DNA of 64,000 nucleotides from Paenibacillus durus ATCC 35681 (GCF_000993825.1 NZ_CP011114.1:5022001-5086000), one strand, 5' to 3'; counted from the first letter of the stretch, positions 1-8,297 are shown. Notes: generated by a model from the sequence alone, not told the origin. Made by a program: numbers and translations.

Positions 1-1
1 T

Positions 2-241
2 CAGGTCGGCCTTGTCCTCACGGACGAAGCAGTGCGCTTTATCGCGAAGGAGGGCTTCGACCCCGTATACGGCGCAAGACCGTTGAAGCGGTTCATCCAG
101 CGCAGCCTGGAGACCCGGGTCGCCCGGGCGCTGATCTCCGGCGAAGCGGGCGAAGGCTCCGTGCTGAAGGTCGGCGAGTCGGACGGAGGACTGACGGTCA
201 TGATCGAGAAGCCGGAAGCCGCGCCGATTGGCAAAGCGTAA
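2..241 (+). CDS. clpB: ClpB disaggregase, C-terminal fragment (5' end outside window)
   Basis: This is the last 79 codons of a ClpB/Hsp104-type AAA+ chaperone; the reading frame is open from base 2. The segment reading GFDPVYGARPLKRFIQR is the conserved C-terminal small-domain (D2-small) signature of Clp/Hsp100 ATPases, where the arginine acts as a sensor contacting nucleotide. In the family ClpB hexamers thread aggregated proteins together with DnaK in the cytosol. The end of the protein after ETRVARALISGE is short, as in ClpB rather than ClpC or ClpE. The main gene body is not visible, so the ClpB assignment rests on this tail. A stem-loop lies about 70 bases downstream. Confidence 0.85.
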   Translation, partial: QVGLVLTDEAVRFIAKEGFDPVYGARPLKRFIQRSLETRVARALISGEAGEGSVLKVGESDGGLTVMIEKPEAAPIGKA

Positions 242-307
242 TACCGATTTCGAATGCATGCCCGCGAACAGGGACTGATGGCGACGGATATTTGCCGGCA
301 GGACGTT

Positions 308-341
308 CCTGCGCTCCGGGAGATTTCTCCCGGGACGCAGG
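308..341 (+). terminator. stem-loop downstream of clpB
   Basis: Two 16-base arms (308-323 and 326-341) pair at 14 of 16 positions around a two-base loop and are very G+C rich. There is no clear T run after it, so it may be a factor-assisted terminator or an mRNA-stabilising hairpin at the end of clpB. Confidence 0.5.
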
Positions 342-408
342 CCGTTTGCCATTATGTGTGAAGCCCGTGCATAAATGGGACCGTGCCTATACGGGATAAG
401 ATAGGATT

Positions 409-457
409 AAGGGGTTGCCACATAAGTAGTTTTGAGACTACTGAGGGGCAGCCCCTT
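409..457. other. two-tier stem-loop between clpB and the acetyltransferase gene
   Basis: An outer stem (409-419 with 447-457, 10 of 11 pairs) encloses an inner perfect AGTAGT/ACTACT stem (425-430 with 437-442). It lies just past the end of the minus-strand acetyltransferase gene and could end its transcript. The pattern of a GGGGCTGCC-like end also resembles the edge of a lost insertion sequence; nothing further in the sequence decides between the two. Confidence 0.4.
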
Positions 458-470
458 CTAATATTTTCCG

Positions 471-920
471 CTAAGTATGACTCATCAATTGTTTCTTAAA
501 CCCTCTCTGGTCGGTGGAATAGCCGATGGATTCATAAAATTTATGCGAGGATTGGCGTTTGCTTTCGGATACCAGGATGACATATTTGCAATGTTGGATT
601 TCCCCAAAATCCTCAAGCGCTTGCATAAGCAGCTTTCCTACCCCTTGGCCCCGGTACTGATGCAGTACGACTACGTTTTCGATCAGCAGAAAAGAATTGC
701 AATCGCCAACAAGGTCATAACAAGTGATTCCCATCGAAGTGCCAATAACTTTTTTTCCTTCGCAGGCGACTGCAACGTAATAGTTCGGATTAGCGGATAT
801 GACTTCAAGCTGTTTTTTCATTGCGGCTAGATTAGACTCTTTGCCAATAAAGTCAACGAACAATTCGGAAAGTCCTGCAATATCATCGATTTCGGCTTTT
901 CTAACTGTAATATGCTTCAA
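471..920 (-). CDS. GNAT-family N-acetyltransferase
   Basis: A 149-residue acetyl-CoA-dependent acyltransferase of the GNAT fold. The motif A signature QYRGQGVGKLLM (acetyl-CoA pyrophosphate loop) is intact and followed by the usual beta-strand/helix ending in HKFYESIGY, where the tyrosine is the typical general acid of the family. The start is taken at the TTG at 918-920 because a GGGAGG ribosome site lies eight bases upstream; an in-frame GTG at 929 overlaps that ribosome site. The acceptor substrate cannot be read from the sequence. The gene stands alone, facing away from the following stalk-protein gene. Confidence 0.85.
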   Translation of the reverse strand: MKHITVRKAEIDDIAGLSELFVDFIGKESNLAAMKKQLEVISANPNYYVAVACEGKKVIGTSMGITCYDLVGDCNSFLLIENVVVLHQYRGQGVGKLLMQALEDFGEIQHCKYVILVSESKRQSSHKFYESIGYSTDQRGFKKQLMSHT

Positions 921-1183
921 AGATAGCACCTCCCATGATTTTCTGAATCAGATTACCATATTATGGGGAGCGGTTGGACAATCTTTTTTAGGAAGAAAAA
1001 GATGTTCGGCGATCATCCCCTTAAAATGGAATTCGGCGCTGCCATTCGCACAGAAAGACAGGGTTTTCCCTAGGCCGGTAAGGCAGTGGTAGGGCCCTGT
1101 TTTGTTGCGTGAAAGAAACCTTTAACGCCGTTCATCGTCTAATCAGATGGGATATTTTTGAAAATATGTAGGGAGGTAAGCAT

Positions 1184-2428
1184 ATGACGGTTAAAAAAAT
1201 GCCGAAACCGGCAGTGTGGCTGGCAGTATTCGCGTTCTTGACGGGAGCGGTTGTCATTCCGGTCCGGGATGTCAAAATCTCTGCCGCCGGCGCGGAAGCC
1301 GTAGTGCCAGCCGCTTCAGCACTAACGGCATCCGGCGCCGTGAGTTCCACGGACGCGGTTCGGTTCGACTTGATCAAGCATGAGATGAGAATTAATCTAT
1401 CAGGCGGCGAAGCGTCGCTGGATGGAAAGGCTGTCAAGGCGGCTACGCCCATAAAGCGAAACGGCCGATTGTATGTACCGCTGCGCGCGCTGGGGGAATC
1501 GGGAGCGGTATCCTCCGTTGCCTGGAATTCCGTAAAACGGCAGGTTCGGGTCGTTTCGCGGCGGGAAGAGCTGAATTTCCGCATCGGCTCGACCCGGATA
1601 TACAACGGGCAGGGCAAGGCTCTGCCGGCGGAGAACTTTACGATTCCGGCGCCGCTGTTGATAGGCGGCACGGCCTATGTGCCGGTGCGCGCGCTGACCT
1701 TCTTCGGTCTGACGGCGGGTACGGAGAACGGCCAGCTCTTCTGGAGATGGAGCGAGAAGAAGGCGCAGGTGCTGCAGCCGTACTGGGAGACGGGAGAAGA
1801 TCAGGCAGTGTTTACCGTACTCTACGCCAAGGAGCTGTATGCGCCGGGAGCCGGGTCTCCAATCGGTTCGGGGGTCTGGTTCAGCTTGGTAAGGAAGATT
1901 GTGGGGAAGGACATCTCTCTGGACGGCTCGCTCTATAACCGTATCCAGCTGTCCATGCCGCTGGAGCCGGGCATCAACCCGGTCGAGATCAGTACTATGG
2001 GGATGGCAGCGGCAGGAATCCGGATCAGACGCAATGTAAGCGACCCGTCCGCGATTCCGGTGAATATTACAGATGAAGGGAAGAGATTTTTGACTCTGGA
2101 ATCTCCGGTAAGCGGCTACCTTAAACTTAAATCCGGAGACTCGTTCACGATTTCGGGCAAAGTGATCAATCCGCCCAATCTGCCTATCGATAAATTGACG
2201 GTTACGATTCAGCGCTATGTACCGGATGCGGGGGATATAAGAAAGGATTTTACAACGGTTTCCACAAAGGAAATTCAGGTAAAAAACGGGATGTTCAGCG
2301 GAAGCGTAACCTTCTCTCAGTCCGGTTCATACCGGATTTATGTGAACGGCTTGACCTATACGACCTTTCCGGGACATGGCCCGGCTTCCGTTACCTGGGC
2401 GAACCTGTCGGCGGAAGTGGTGGAATAA
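1184..2428 (+). CDS. secreted protein with copper amine oxidase N-terminal (stalk) domain
   Basis: 414 residues starting with a basic stretch and a hydrophobic signal sequence (about residues 1-30). Residues about 60-175 hold two copies of the pattern 'RLYVPLRAL ... V.W' and 'TAYVPVRALTFFG', typical of the Cu_amine_oxidN1 stalk domain, which is abundant in Paenibacillus surface proteins and is not itself an amine oxidase. The rest (about 190-414) is unrecognised beta-rich sequence and looks extracellular. The ATG follows a GGGAGGTAAG ribosome site. Function unknown; probably an exported wall-associated or scaffold protein. It faces the minus-strand lipoprotein gene with only about 30 bases between the two ends. 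Confidence 0.75.
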   Translation: MTVKKMPKPAVWLAVFAFLTGAVVIPVRDVKISAAGAEAVVPAASALTASGAVSSTDAVRFDLIKHEMRINLSGGEASLDGKAVKAATPIKRNGRLYVPLRALGESGAVSSVAWNSVKRQVRVVSRREELNFRIGSTRIYNGQGKALPAENFTIPAPLLIGGTAYVPVRALTFFGLTAGTENGQLFWRWSEKKAQVLQPYWETGEDQAVFTVLYAKELYAPGAGSPIGSGVWFSLVRKIVGKDISLDGSLYNRIQLSMPLEPGINPVEISTMGMAAAGIRIRRNVSDPSAIPVNITDEGKRFLTLESPVSGYLKLKSGDSFTISGKVINPPNLPIDKLTVTIQRYVPDAGDIRKDFTTVSTKEIQVKNGMFSGSVTFSQSGSYRIYVNGLTYTTFPGHGPASVTWANLSAEVVE

Positions 2429-2458
2429 GGGCAGTAAATCGCTCGGAGGCCGGATCTG

Positions 2459-2944
2459 CTAATCAATCGATCCAAGAAACCACTGGCCCTGAGCATTTTT
2501 GACAAAATAGAAGTATAGATATTGGTCGCTTACCCCGGCATCCTGCTTGACTTTGCCAATGATTTGAACCTCTATACGGTTCGCATGATCCTGCCTAACG
2601 GTGCCGAGCTGATCGAAAGCATAGTCACGGTTTAACAAATAAAGCTGGGCGCTGCCCGATCGGTCGTCGGCAAATACGCTGCGGAACCCCTTCGTATCCT
2701 TATCGGCCATGGAGGTTAGTGCCGTTTGCAGCAGTCTTTTGATCTCTTCGTTCAATAAAGGATGACTGCTGTTCTCGATATTTACGAACACTCCCGCTTT
2801 AAAAGAGTTTACCGATCCGTCTTGGACAGAGGCTGGACTTACGCTTGGGGCGCTGCTCGCCTCCTGAATGCCGGTATCGGAACTCTTGGTACAGGAGGTT
2901 ATTAGAACGGCAGCCAACAATCCGGTCAAGCCGGACACGATCAA
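2459..2944 (-). CDS. putative small lipoprotein
   Basis: A 161-residue product with a hydrophobic leader ending in LITSC, a good lipobox, followed by a Ser/Pro-rich linker and an unrecognised domain (about residues 50-161). It should be anchored to the outer face of the membrane. It lies 38 bases downstream of the MFS gene on the same strand, so the two are probably co-transcribed. The start is doubtful: the only start after the in-frame stop is the TTG at 2942-2944, which has no ribosome site at a normal distance. Adding one A in the adjacent A run would join it to an upstream ATG giving a classic basic lipoprotein leader, so a frameshift or sequence error is possible. Confidence 0.6.
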   Translation of the reverse strand: MIVSGLTGLLAAVLITSCTKSSDTGIQEASSAPSVSPASVQDGSVNSFKAGVFVNIENSSHPLLNEEIKRLLQTALTSMADKDTKGFRSVFADDRSGSAQLYLLNRDYAFDQLGTVRQDHANRIEVQIIGKVKQDAGVSDQYLYFYFVKNAQGQWFLGSID

Positions 2945-2982
2945 CTTTTTCGTTTTTTACACATCCTTGTGGATTCTTGCTG

Positions 2983-4260
2983 CTACAGCAGCTCGCCCCG
3001 CTGCTTCAAATACCGGAAAAGCGGCACTGCGGACAAGGCGCAGAGCAGGGCACACAGGCCGATGAACACATAGCCTGCCTGAAGTCCGAGCAGCAGGCCG
3101 CTCTCGGCACTTCGGCTTGAAGCGACAATGTCTTTGATGCCGGTAATGATCGCGCCGATCAGATAATTGCCGATGACGCTGGATACGCCCATCAAGGTGA
3201 CAATGAACGTAATGGCGGTGTCGCTACCCTTACGGTAGCGCTGCGCGATCAGTGCCATCACGATAGGATAGATCGGCGCGATGCCGATGCCCGCCGCAGC
3301 GAATAGGAACGCCCCCGGTTCACCAGCCGCAATAGCGGCGAAGGTAAGCAGACCGGACAGGGCGGAGAAGACGATAATCGACAGCGTAAAGCCGATTTTA
3401 TCGGTGACGGGACCGAGAAACAGCCGGGCGAAGGTGAAGCAGAGGAAGAAGACGGACAGCATGCCCGCCGCAGCGGTTCCGCTCCAGCCGTAGGCTTTTT
3501 CCAGGAAGTTGACCAGCCAGCCGCCTACCGCCATTTCGGAAATGACACCGAAGGACAGAATAGCGATCAGCATCCAGATCACGGGATCGGCGGCGATCGT
3601 TCGCAGTGGAATCCGGTCATCCTCTGTATTGCCGCCGCTAGGGAATTTGCCCGCAATCGCCGGAATCATCGGCAGGACGGCCAGCAGCAGAATCAGCAGA
3701 TAGACATCCCGCCAATCGATAGCCCGGCCGCCAATGGTCAGTGTCATTAAGCCCGATGCGATCATCGGCGCCACCGTTGAACTCAGTCCATAGAAGAAGT
3801 GGGACAAATTCATCATCGTCCCGGTATTTCGGACAAAGATTCGCGCGCCGAGTACGGCCAGCCCGATTTCCAGCATTCCGTTGCCGATATACATCAAAAA
3901 GAAGGAGCCGGATAGCGCCGGATAGCTGCGGGACAAGAAGATCAGCACCCCGGATACGACCATGGAACCGAACGACAGCAGGCAGACGGCCTTGATACCG
4001 ATTTTGCGGATCAGGTAGGCGGTGAAGGAGCAGGCCAGTAAATAGCCGAGCGAGTTCAGCGACAGCAGCGTGCCGATACGCATCTCGTCGAGACCCAGTT
4101 CCAATTGGATACGGGGAATGGCCGGGCCTTTGATATTCTCGGAGAATCCGAAGATCAGAAATCCGATAAAGACGGTGAGAAGCTGAAAAATATATATGCG
4201 TTTGGACGAAGCGCTTGAAGGTGCTTTTGTTTGACTGATTTCTTTTGGCAGAGTATCCAA
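2983..4260 (-). CDS. major facilitator superfamily transporter
   Basis: 425 residues with about twelve hydrophobic segments and a long hydrophilic loop in the middle (around residue 205, GGNTEDDR), the two six-helix halves of an MFS carrier. The first half contains the phrase GPAIPRIQLELGL and RKIGIK at the loop 2-3 position, as in the FucP/sugar-type MFS carriers. The start is the TTG at 4258-4260, placed by a GGAGG ribosome site six bases upstream; the nearby ATG is out of frame. The substrate is not predictable. A putative lipoprotein gene follows in the same direction. Confidence 0.8.
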   Translation of the reverse strand: MDTLPKEISQTKAPSSASSKRIYIFQLLTVFIGFLIFGFSENIKGPAIPRIQLELGLDEMRIGTLLSLNSLGYLLACSFTAYLIRKIGIKAVCLLSFGSMVVSGVLIFLSRSYPALSGSFFLMYIGNGMLEIGLAVLGARIFVRNTGTMMNLSHFFYGLSSTVAPMIASGLMTLTIGGRAIDWRDVYLLILLLAVLPMIPAIAGKFPSGGNTEDDRIPLRTIAADPVIWMLIAILSFGVISEMAVGGWLVNFLEKAYGWSGTAAAGMLSVFFLCFTFARLFLGPVTDKIGFTLSIIVFSALSGLLTFAAIAAGEPGAFLFAAAGIGIAPIYPIVMALIAQRYRKGSDTAITFIVTLMGVSSVIGNYLIGAIITGIKDIVASSRSAESGLLLGLQAGYVFIGLCALLCALSAVPLFRYLKQRGELL

Positions 4261-4523
4261 TGAATTCCTCCATACAGAAGTAATCCGGCGGGCCGTAAAG
4301 GCGGGGCAGCCAATATATTGTATTATACACGGCCCTGACCGTCCGGGGAAAGCGCCGACTGGAGCGTAATCATCCGATAATCATGAAACATGAAACCGAT
4401 TAGGCCGTATAAGCTGTTCATAAGGTGTAATGGGCGCGTTGGCCGTTATTCGCCGGTTGCGTTCATTGTTTTTGTTAAGGTAGACTATACTCAGTGTCAA
4501 ATGCAGGTGAATGGAGAGAGACA

Positions 4524-5570
4524 ATGGAATTATTTAAGCACTTTTTTGCGGATTTGACTGTGCGCAGGTTTGGAGTTTTGCTGCTGGTAATCTTGTTGCT
4601 GTACGGAATCAGGGATATGCTCAACTTGGTGCTGCTGACCTTTCTGATCGCTTATATCATGAACAGCTTTCAGGTGCTGCTGTCTAAGAGGATCGGCAAA
4701 TACATACGGGTTAACAGCAAGGTTATCATCATCATTCTTTATCTGGCGATGATTTCGACACTGGTGCTCGCGCTGGTGCATTATTTGCCCAAAATATTTG
4801 TTCAGGTCAAACAGCTGACCAATTTCCTCACTTCGTTGACCCCGGAAAATATTCCGCAGAACGATATTGTTCAATATTTATTCAGTACCGTCAAGGATCT
4901 GAATTATGAAGAATACATGCAGAGCGGCCTCAATTACATCACGACGATCGGCAACTGGGGCACGAGGTTCGTTCTGGCCATTATTCTCAGCTTCGTCTTC
5001 ATTCTGGAGAAGAACCGGATTGTCGCGTTCACGTCGCGGATGAAGCAGAGCAAGGTTGCCTGGTTCTATAATGAACTGGAGTATTTCGGCAACAAGTTTA
5101 CGTTGTCTTTCGGCAAAGTCATCGAGGCGCAGATTCTGATTGCCATGTTTAATACCGCTTTTACGGTCATTGGGCTGATCATTCTCGGGTTCCCGTATTT
5201 ATTTGCGCTTGGGGTTATGATCTTCCTGCTCAGCCTCATTCCGGTGGCGGGCTTTCTCATCTCGCTCATTCCGCTCTGCATCATCGGCTACAACATCGGC
5301 GGGCTGATGATGGTCATTTACGTGCTGGCGATGATCGCCGTGCTGCATTTTATTGAGGGCTATTTCCTGAATCCGAAGCTGATGTCATCCAAAATGAATC
5401 TGCCGATGTTCTACACATTCATTGTGCTGCTGTTCTCCGAGCATTATCTCGGCGTATGGGGACTCATTCTGGGCATCCCGATCTTTGTATTCGTGCTGGA
5501 TATTCTGGAGATCCGGCGGGCAAAGCCTGAGGGCGAGCTTCCGGAAGAGCAATTGGAGAAACAGCGGTAA
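4524..5570 (+). CDS. AI-2E family transporter (PF01594-type permease)
   Basis: A membrane protein of 348 residues with the arrangement of the AI-2E/UPF0118 family: paired N-terminal helices (about 15-80), a hydrophilic stretch (about 95-145), then a block of helices including GFPYLFALGVMIFLLSLIPVAG, and a C-terminal segment with NPKLMSSKMNLP, the family's most conserved motif. Members export autoinducer-2 or act as Na+/H+ antiporters, so the substrate here is open. The start is the ATG at 4524, preceded by GGAGAGAG; the frame is open from a GTG at 4494 that lacks a ribosome site. A rho-independent terminator lies about 110 bases downstream. Confidence 0.85.
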   Translation: MELFKHFFADLTVRRFGVLLLVILLLYGIRDMLNLVLLTFLIAYIMNSFQVLLSKRIGKYIRVNSKVIIIILYLAMISTLVLALVHYLPKIFVQVKQLTNFLTSLTPENIPQNDIVQYLFSTVKDLNYEEYMQSGLNYITTIGNWGTRFVLAIILSFVFILEKNRIVAFTSRMKQSKVAWFYNELEYFGNKFTLSFGKVIEAQILIAMFNTAFTVIGLIILGFPYLFALGVMIFLLSLIPVAGFLISLIPLCIIGYNIGGLMMVIYVLAMIAVLHFIEGYFLNPKLMSSKMNLPMFYTFIVLLFSEHYLGVWGLILGIPIFVFVLDILEIRRAKPEGELPEEQLEKQR

Positions 5571-5680
5571 AATCGGAACCAAGACGAAACGAACCTTGTC
5601 CTTCGGGCATTTTAGGCTCCTGTTAAGAAGCTCCCCGTTAACCTTAAGCTGGCGCGGGAAGATTTCTTTATAACGAGAAG

Positions 5681-5722
5681 AATCCCCAAAAGGGGCCGCA
5701 AGCCGTCCTTTTGGGGATTTTC
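5681..5722 (+). terminator. rho-independent terminator of the AI-2E permease gene
   Basis: Perfect 13-base arms (5681-5693 and 5707-5719) enclose a short loop and end in a T run. It is 110 bases past the stop codon. Confidence 0.85.
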
Positions 5723-5790
5723 GCCTCAGTAGAGCCAATCGCTTAAAGAGTCTGTGCTGCGTTCTTAGCGAACTCGGAGGCCGGGCGGAT

Positions 5791-6189
5791 TTAGAGACTG
5801 TACACGCTGCTCCGGATAATATCCGGCACTTCCGCCATGTAAGCCTTATACTGCTCTAGTGTAATGCCTCCGGAAGCAAGGCGCTGATCTAGTTGCCGGG
5901 TAAGCTGCTTTGTCTGCAGGTCGATGACCTGCTGAACGTCCGCACTATTCTCCGAGGCGACTTTGGCAAGCGACTTGCCTTCGTACAAGGAATAGTACAG
6001 ATCCTCGCCGGAAGGCTGCTTCAAAGCCTCCAGCAAATTATCACGGTCCGTTGACGCGGCGGATAAGGAAAGCTTGGCGACCGGACTGGCGTTCACTGTA
6101 CTGCTTCCCCATGTATTTCCTCCAAATGATATCGCTACGATCATTGAACCGACAATCATCACCCGTTTGATATTCCGTTTGATATTCAT
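5791..6189 (-). CDS. small secreted helical-repeat protein, unknown function
   Basis: 132 residues with a signal peptide (basic MNIKRNIKR, hydrophobic core, cleavage near NASPVA). The mature part contains 'LYEGKSLAKVASENSADVQ' and 'RLASGGITLEQYKAYMAEVP', a paired-helix pattern like that of DUF2680-type secreted proteins (GKSLAEIA...VD..I / ..G.IT.EQ). I infer membership or relationship from that pattern alone. The start is the ATG at 6187-6189, preceded by GAGGGA at seven bases; the open frame continues upstream to 6333 but has no ribosome site there. Function unknown. Confidence 0.65.
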   Translation of the reverse strand: MNIKRNIKRVMIVGSMIVAISFGGNTWGSSTVNASPVAKLSLSAASTDRDNLLEALKQPSGEDLYYSLYEGKSLAKVASENSADVQQVIDLQTKQLTRQLDQRLASGGITLEQYKAYMAEVPDIIRSSVYSL

Positions 6190-6392
6190 AATTTTGTCCC
6201 TCATTTCATAGCTCGTATACGTGTTTGGCAGAGCAAAAGATTCATCAATCGCGAAAAAGCTGAAGGTTAAGCGGCTCGGCGGCTTCTTTGGGCCAGGCTT
6301 CCAGCAGGAGTTATTCTTATTGTAACCGCCCAATCTGACAGCAGCATTAAGGGAAATTTAAAATAACCTTAAAAATCCTTTTTAATCCATAC

Positions 6393-6421
6393 TTGACAGG
6401 TAAGATTAATAGGTTTATGAT
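6393..6421 (+). promoter_or_regulatory. sigma-A promoter of the MarR leader
   Basis: TTGACA (6393-6398) and TATGAT (6416-6421) are separated by 17 bases, a near-consensus vegetative promoter. Transcription should start near 6428, about 145 bases before the marR-type gene. Confidence 0.8.
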
Positions 6422-6427
6422 TCGTTT

Positions 6428-6541
6428 ATAACCTTTTAACGCTGAATAAATGAACAGTGAGATAATACTTCGAGCCGATTGGATCGCCAAAGGCTCCCGA
6501 AGCGTCACCCTACTGATGGGCGCGCTCCGGGGGCCTTTTTT
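6428..6541 (+). ncRNA. putative attenuator leader with competing terminator and antiterminator
   Basis: Between the promoter and the MarR gene lies an intrinsic terminator: arms 6489-6504 and 6523-6538 pair at 14 of 16 positions and run into six T bases. The left arm's segment 6492-6502 can instead pair with CTTCGAGCC at 6468-6476, which would break the terminator. This is the standard layout of a transcription attenuator. No known riboswitch or T-box consensus is recognised, and there is no leader peptide with a ribosome site. It could also be an independent small RNA of about 110 bases. Confidence 0.5.
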
Positions 6542-6574
6542 GACGCCTTGCGGCGAATTTAAGGAGCAGAGTCT

Positions 6575-7120
6575 ATGGAAAAAATGGATTGGGATGTGCT
6601 GGAGGAAGCCGACTGGTTGTTCCGCAAGATGGTCAGAAGGTTCATGAAGGAGCGGGACCGGATTAACATTGAGGGCATCGCGCTGCCGGGCATGATGATT
6701 CTGCATAAAATCATCCGCGAGGGCGAGCAGCGTCTCAGCGATTTGGCGGAGCAGTTGGATCTCACATCAGGAGCGATCACCGCGCTGTGTGACAAGCTGG
6801 ATGCGGCCGGGTATACTGTCCGGCGGCGCAAGGAGGGAGACCGCAGAACGGTGCTGCTGAGCATTACGGATAAGGGGCGGGCCATGTTCGAGCGCAACCG
6901 CAGCGTCGGTTCGCGGTGTATCACGCTTCTGTTCGAAGGCTTCGAACAGGAGGAGCTGACCGCCCAGAACCGGGCGTTCGAGAAAGTCATCGGCAATCTC
7001 GAAGGGTTCTCGGAAGCCATTCTGGAGCTTGCCAAGCAGCATGACGATGTTCCCGCCCCGGGCGGTCCTGAAAGGAAACAGAGCCGGGTATCGACGCAAA
7101 GCCGTTATTTGACCTATTAG
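6575..7120 (+). CDS. MarR-family transcriptional regulator
   Basis: 181 residues with a winged helix-turn-helix of the MarR type: recognition helix region 'RLSDLAEQLDLTSGAITALCDKLDAAGYTVRR' followed by the wing 'KEGDRRTVLLSITDKG', where the Asp-Arg-Arg of the wing is the family hallmark. MarR proteins act as dimers that release DNA on binding small aromatic ligands or on oxidation. The last 30 residues are a hydrophilic tail beyond the usual family length. The ATG follows AAGGAG. It is transcribed through the leader and terminator just upstream; no target gene adjoins it, so it may control itself or a distant operon. Confidence 0.85.
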   Translation: MEKMDWDVLEEADWLFRKMVRRFMKERDRINIEGIALPGMMILHKIIREGEQRLSDLAEQLDLTSGAITALCDKLDAAGYTVRRRKEGDRRTVLLSITDKGRAMFERNRSVGSRCITLLFEGFEQEELTAQNRAFEKVIGNLEGFSEAILELAKQHDDVPAPGGPERKQSRVSTQSRYLTY

Positions 7121-7257
7121 AATTCATTCATTTTTAACCCGCCGCTCGCCTTCATCACGCTGGTGCTGTACCGTTACGGTGTGGCCGGATCGGCGGTTCG
7201 ACGGGGATAGACAATTTCAGATAGGACGGACAAGGACATAAATAGGGACAAGTACAC

Positions 7258-7286
7258 GTTACAAATTTAGAAAAACCTGGTATAAT
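7258..7286 (+). promoter_or_regulatory. promoter of the 73-residue membrane protein gene
   Basis: GTTACA (7258-7263) and a perfect TATAAT (7281-7286) are 17 bases apart, placing the transcript start about 25 bases before the start codon of the next gene. Confidence 0.6.
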
Positions 7287-7315
7287 TCTTTGGAAAAAGG
7301 AAACGAAGGGAAGGT

Positions 7316-7537
7316 ATGCTTGTGTTCCCCGATAACCTGAATGCCAAAGAAGATCCCGATTGGGAGGAAGCCACCCGCCGGGAGGACGCTCCGCAGGAGT
7401 ACCGAGGAAGAAGCGCAAGGATTGCCGAGGAGTCCCGTAAGGGCTCGTCACTGAACTTTTTTAACGCTTTTGTCGCGCTGAGCACGACCGTTTGCGTCAT
7501 TATGCTGTTTCTTTGGCTGATGAATCTGATAAGATAG
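7316..7537 (+). CDS. small single-pass membrane protein, unknown function
   Basis: 73 residues: an acidic and basic soluble N-terminal part (about 1-46, many Glu and Arg) followed by one hydrophobic helix (about 48-70, VALSTTVCVIMLFLWLMNLI) and a short basic end. It should be a tail-anchored or type II inner membrane protein. The ATG at 7316 sits close behind GAAGGGAAGG; a GTG two codons later has better spacing and may be the real start. It has its own promoter. Not recognised; the palindromic element begins six bases after its stop codon. Confidence 0.6.
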   Translation: MLVFPDNLNAKEDPDWEEATRREDAPQEYRGRSARIAEESRKGSSLNFFNAFVALSTTVCVIMLFLWLMNLIR

Positions 7538-7543
7538 ACATAC

Positions 7544-7800
7544 TATATAAGATGAACTTGAAAAAATAACATCAGGGTAAGGAGTAACGAAGGGGAAGTT
7601 TGGAACTGAAGGAGCGATAGCGACCACCCGAAAGCTTTCCGAAGGAAAGCTCGGTTCGAAAGCATAAGCTGTCTCGGGATTTCATCCACTTAGGGCGGTA
7701 TAATCAAGAAATCTGGGGATGGGCAGCGGCCGGAAGTCCAAACATTCCTCGCAGTTACGAGTGATACCCGAATGGGAAAATCTCAAGTTCATTTTATATA
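7544..7800. mobile_element. palindromic MITE-like element, copy 1
   Basis: A 257-base element with 17-base terminal inverted repeats (TATATAAGATGAACTTG at 7544-7560 and its complement at 7784-7800, 16 of 17 matching). The interior shares long stretches with a second copy at 25167-25384, including GTAAGGAGTAACGAAGGGG and GATGGGCAGCGGCCGGAAG. The left and right halves of the interior are themselves partly complementary, so a transcript would fold into one long hairpin. No coding capacity for a transposase. The element ends 23 bases before the start codon of the next gene. Confidence 0.75.
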
Positions 7801-7823
7801 AGCCACCAGAAAAGAGGACCCCA

Positions 7824-8060
7824 GTGGAAGCGACAGCCCAGGATGTGGCGGAGTGGATGGTGAAGGAGATTCGTTTTACGGGAACCCTGTACCAGACCGA
7901 CGCAATTGATTATGTAAAAAGAAATTTCGGCGAGCAGTTCGTCTTTGTGAACGAGAACGGCAACGCCTCGCTGTCGAAGGAAGTCAAAAAGGCGTTCCGC
8001 AAGCTGCACGGCGGACGGATCGCCTGGGACCGGGACGGCTTTCTATGGGCCTGGACCTGA
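7824..8060 (+). CDS. DUF6953-like small protein
   Basis: A 78-residue product beginning MEATAQDVAEWMVKEIRFTG and containing 'YLVKRNFGEQF'-like and 'FVNENGNASLSKEVKKAFRKL' segments, which match my recollection of the DUF6953 family (small soluble proteins of Firmicutes, role unknown). The start is the GTG at 7824, seven bases after AGAGGA; the frame is open through the adjacent palindromic element, so automatic annotation may add about 35 spurious residues from it. The element therefore supplies or replaces the 5' flank of this gene. A terminator follows at 8252. Confidence 0.6.
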   Translation: MEATAQDVAEWMVKEIRFTGTLYQTDAIDYVKRNFGEQFVFVNENGNASLSKEVKKAFRKLHGGRIAWDRDGFLWAWT

Positions 8061-8251
8061 GGATGCGCCCGGGCTCAGCCGGACGGTCAGCGGCGCCGGG
8101 TCACCTTTTGCAATGGTAACCTATGGTAAGGGCAACGGATATCATGTGCCAGAACCGCCGTGGCAATCAGTGCCGGAACCAGCTGGGTCTGAGCCTCTGG
8201 GCGCGGCGATCTGCGCTAAAGAGAACCGGCGGCCAAGGCTGCGGTAATATG

Positions 8252-8297
8252 AAAATCTCCAGCTGTATCCCTTAAACGGATGCGGCTGGAGATTTTT
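8252..8297 (+). terminator. rho-independent terminator
   Basis: Twelve-base arms (8252-8263, 8285-8297) form AAAATCTCCAGC/GCTGGAGATTTT with a T run on both strands. It is about 190 bases after the DUF6953-like gene. The region 8061-8597 holds nothing else but this and three short repeats. Confidence 0.8.

Noticed and set aside
477..1092. Plus-strand open frames opposite the GNAT gene
   Set aside because: They have no ribosome site and the GNAT reading has the acetyl-CoA motif.
7719..7823. N-terminal extension of the DUF6953-like protein
   Set aside because: These codons come from the palindromic element and lack a ribosome site; the GTG at 7824 has one.
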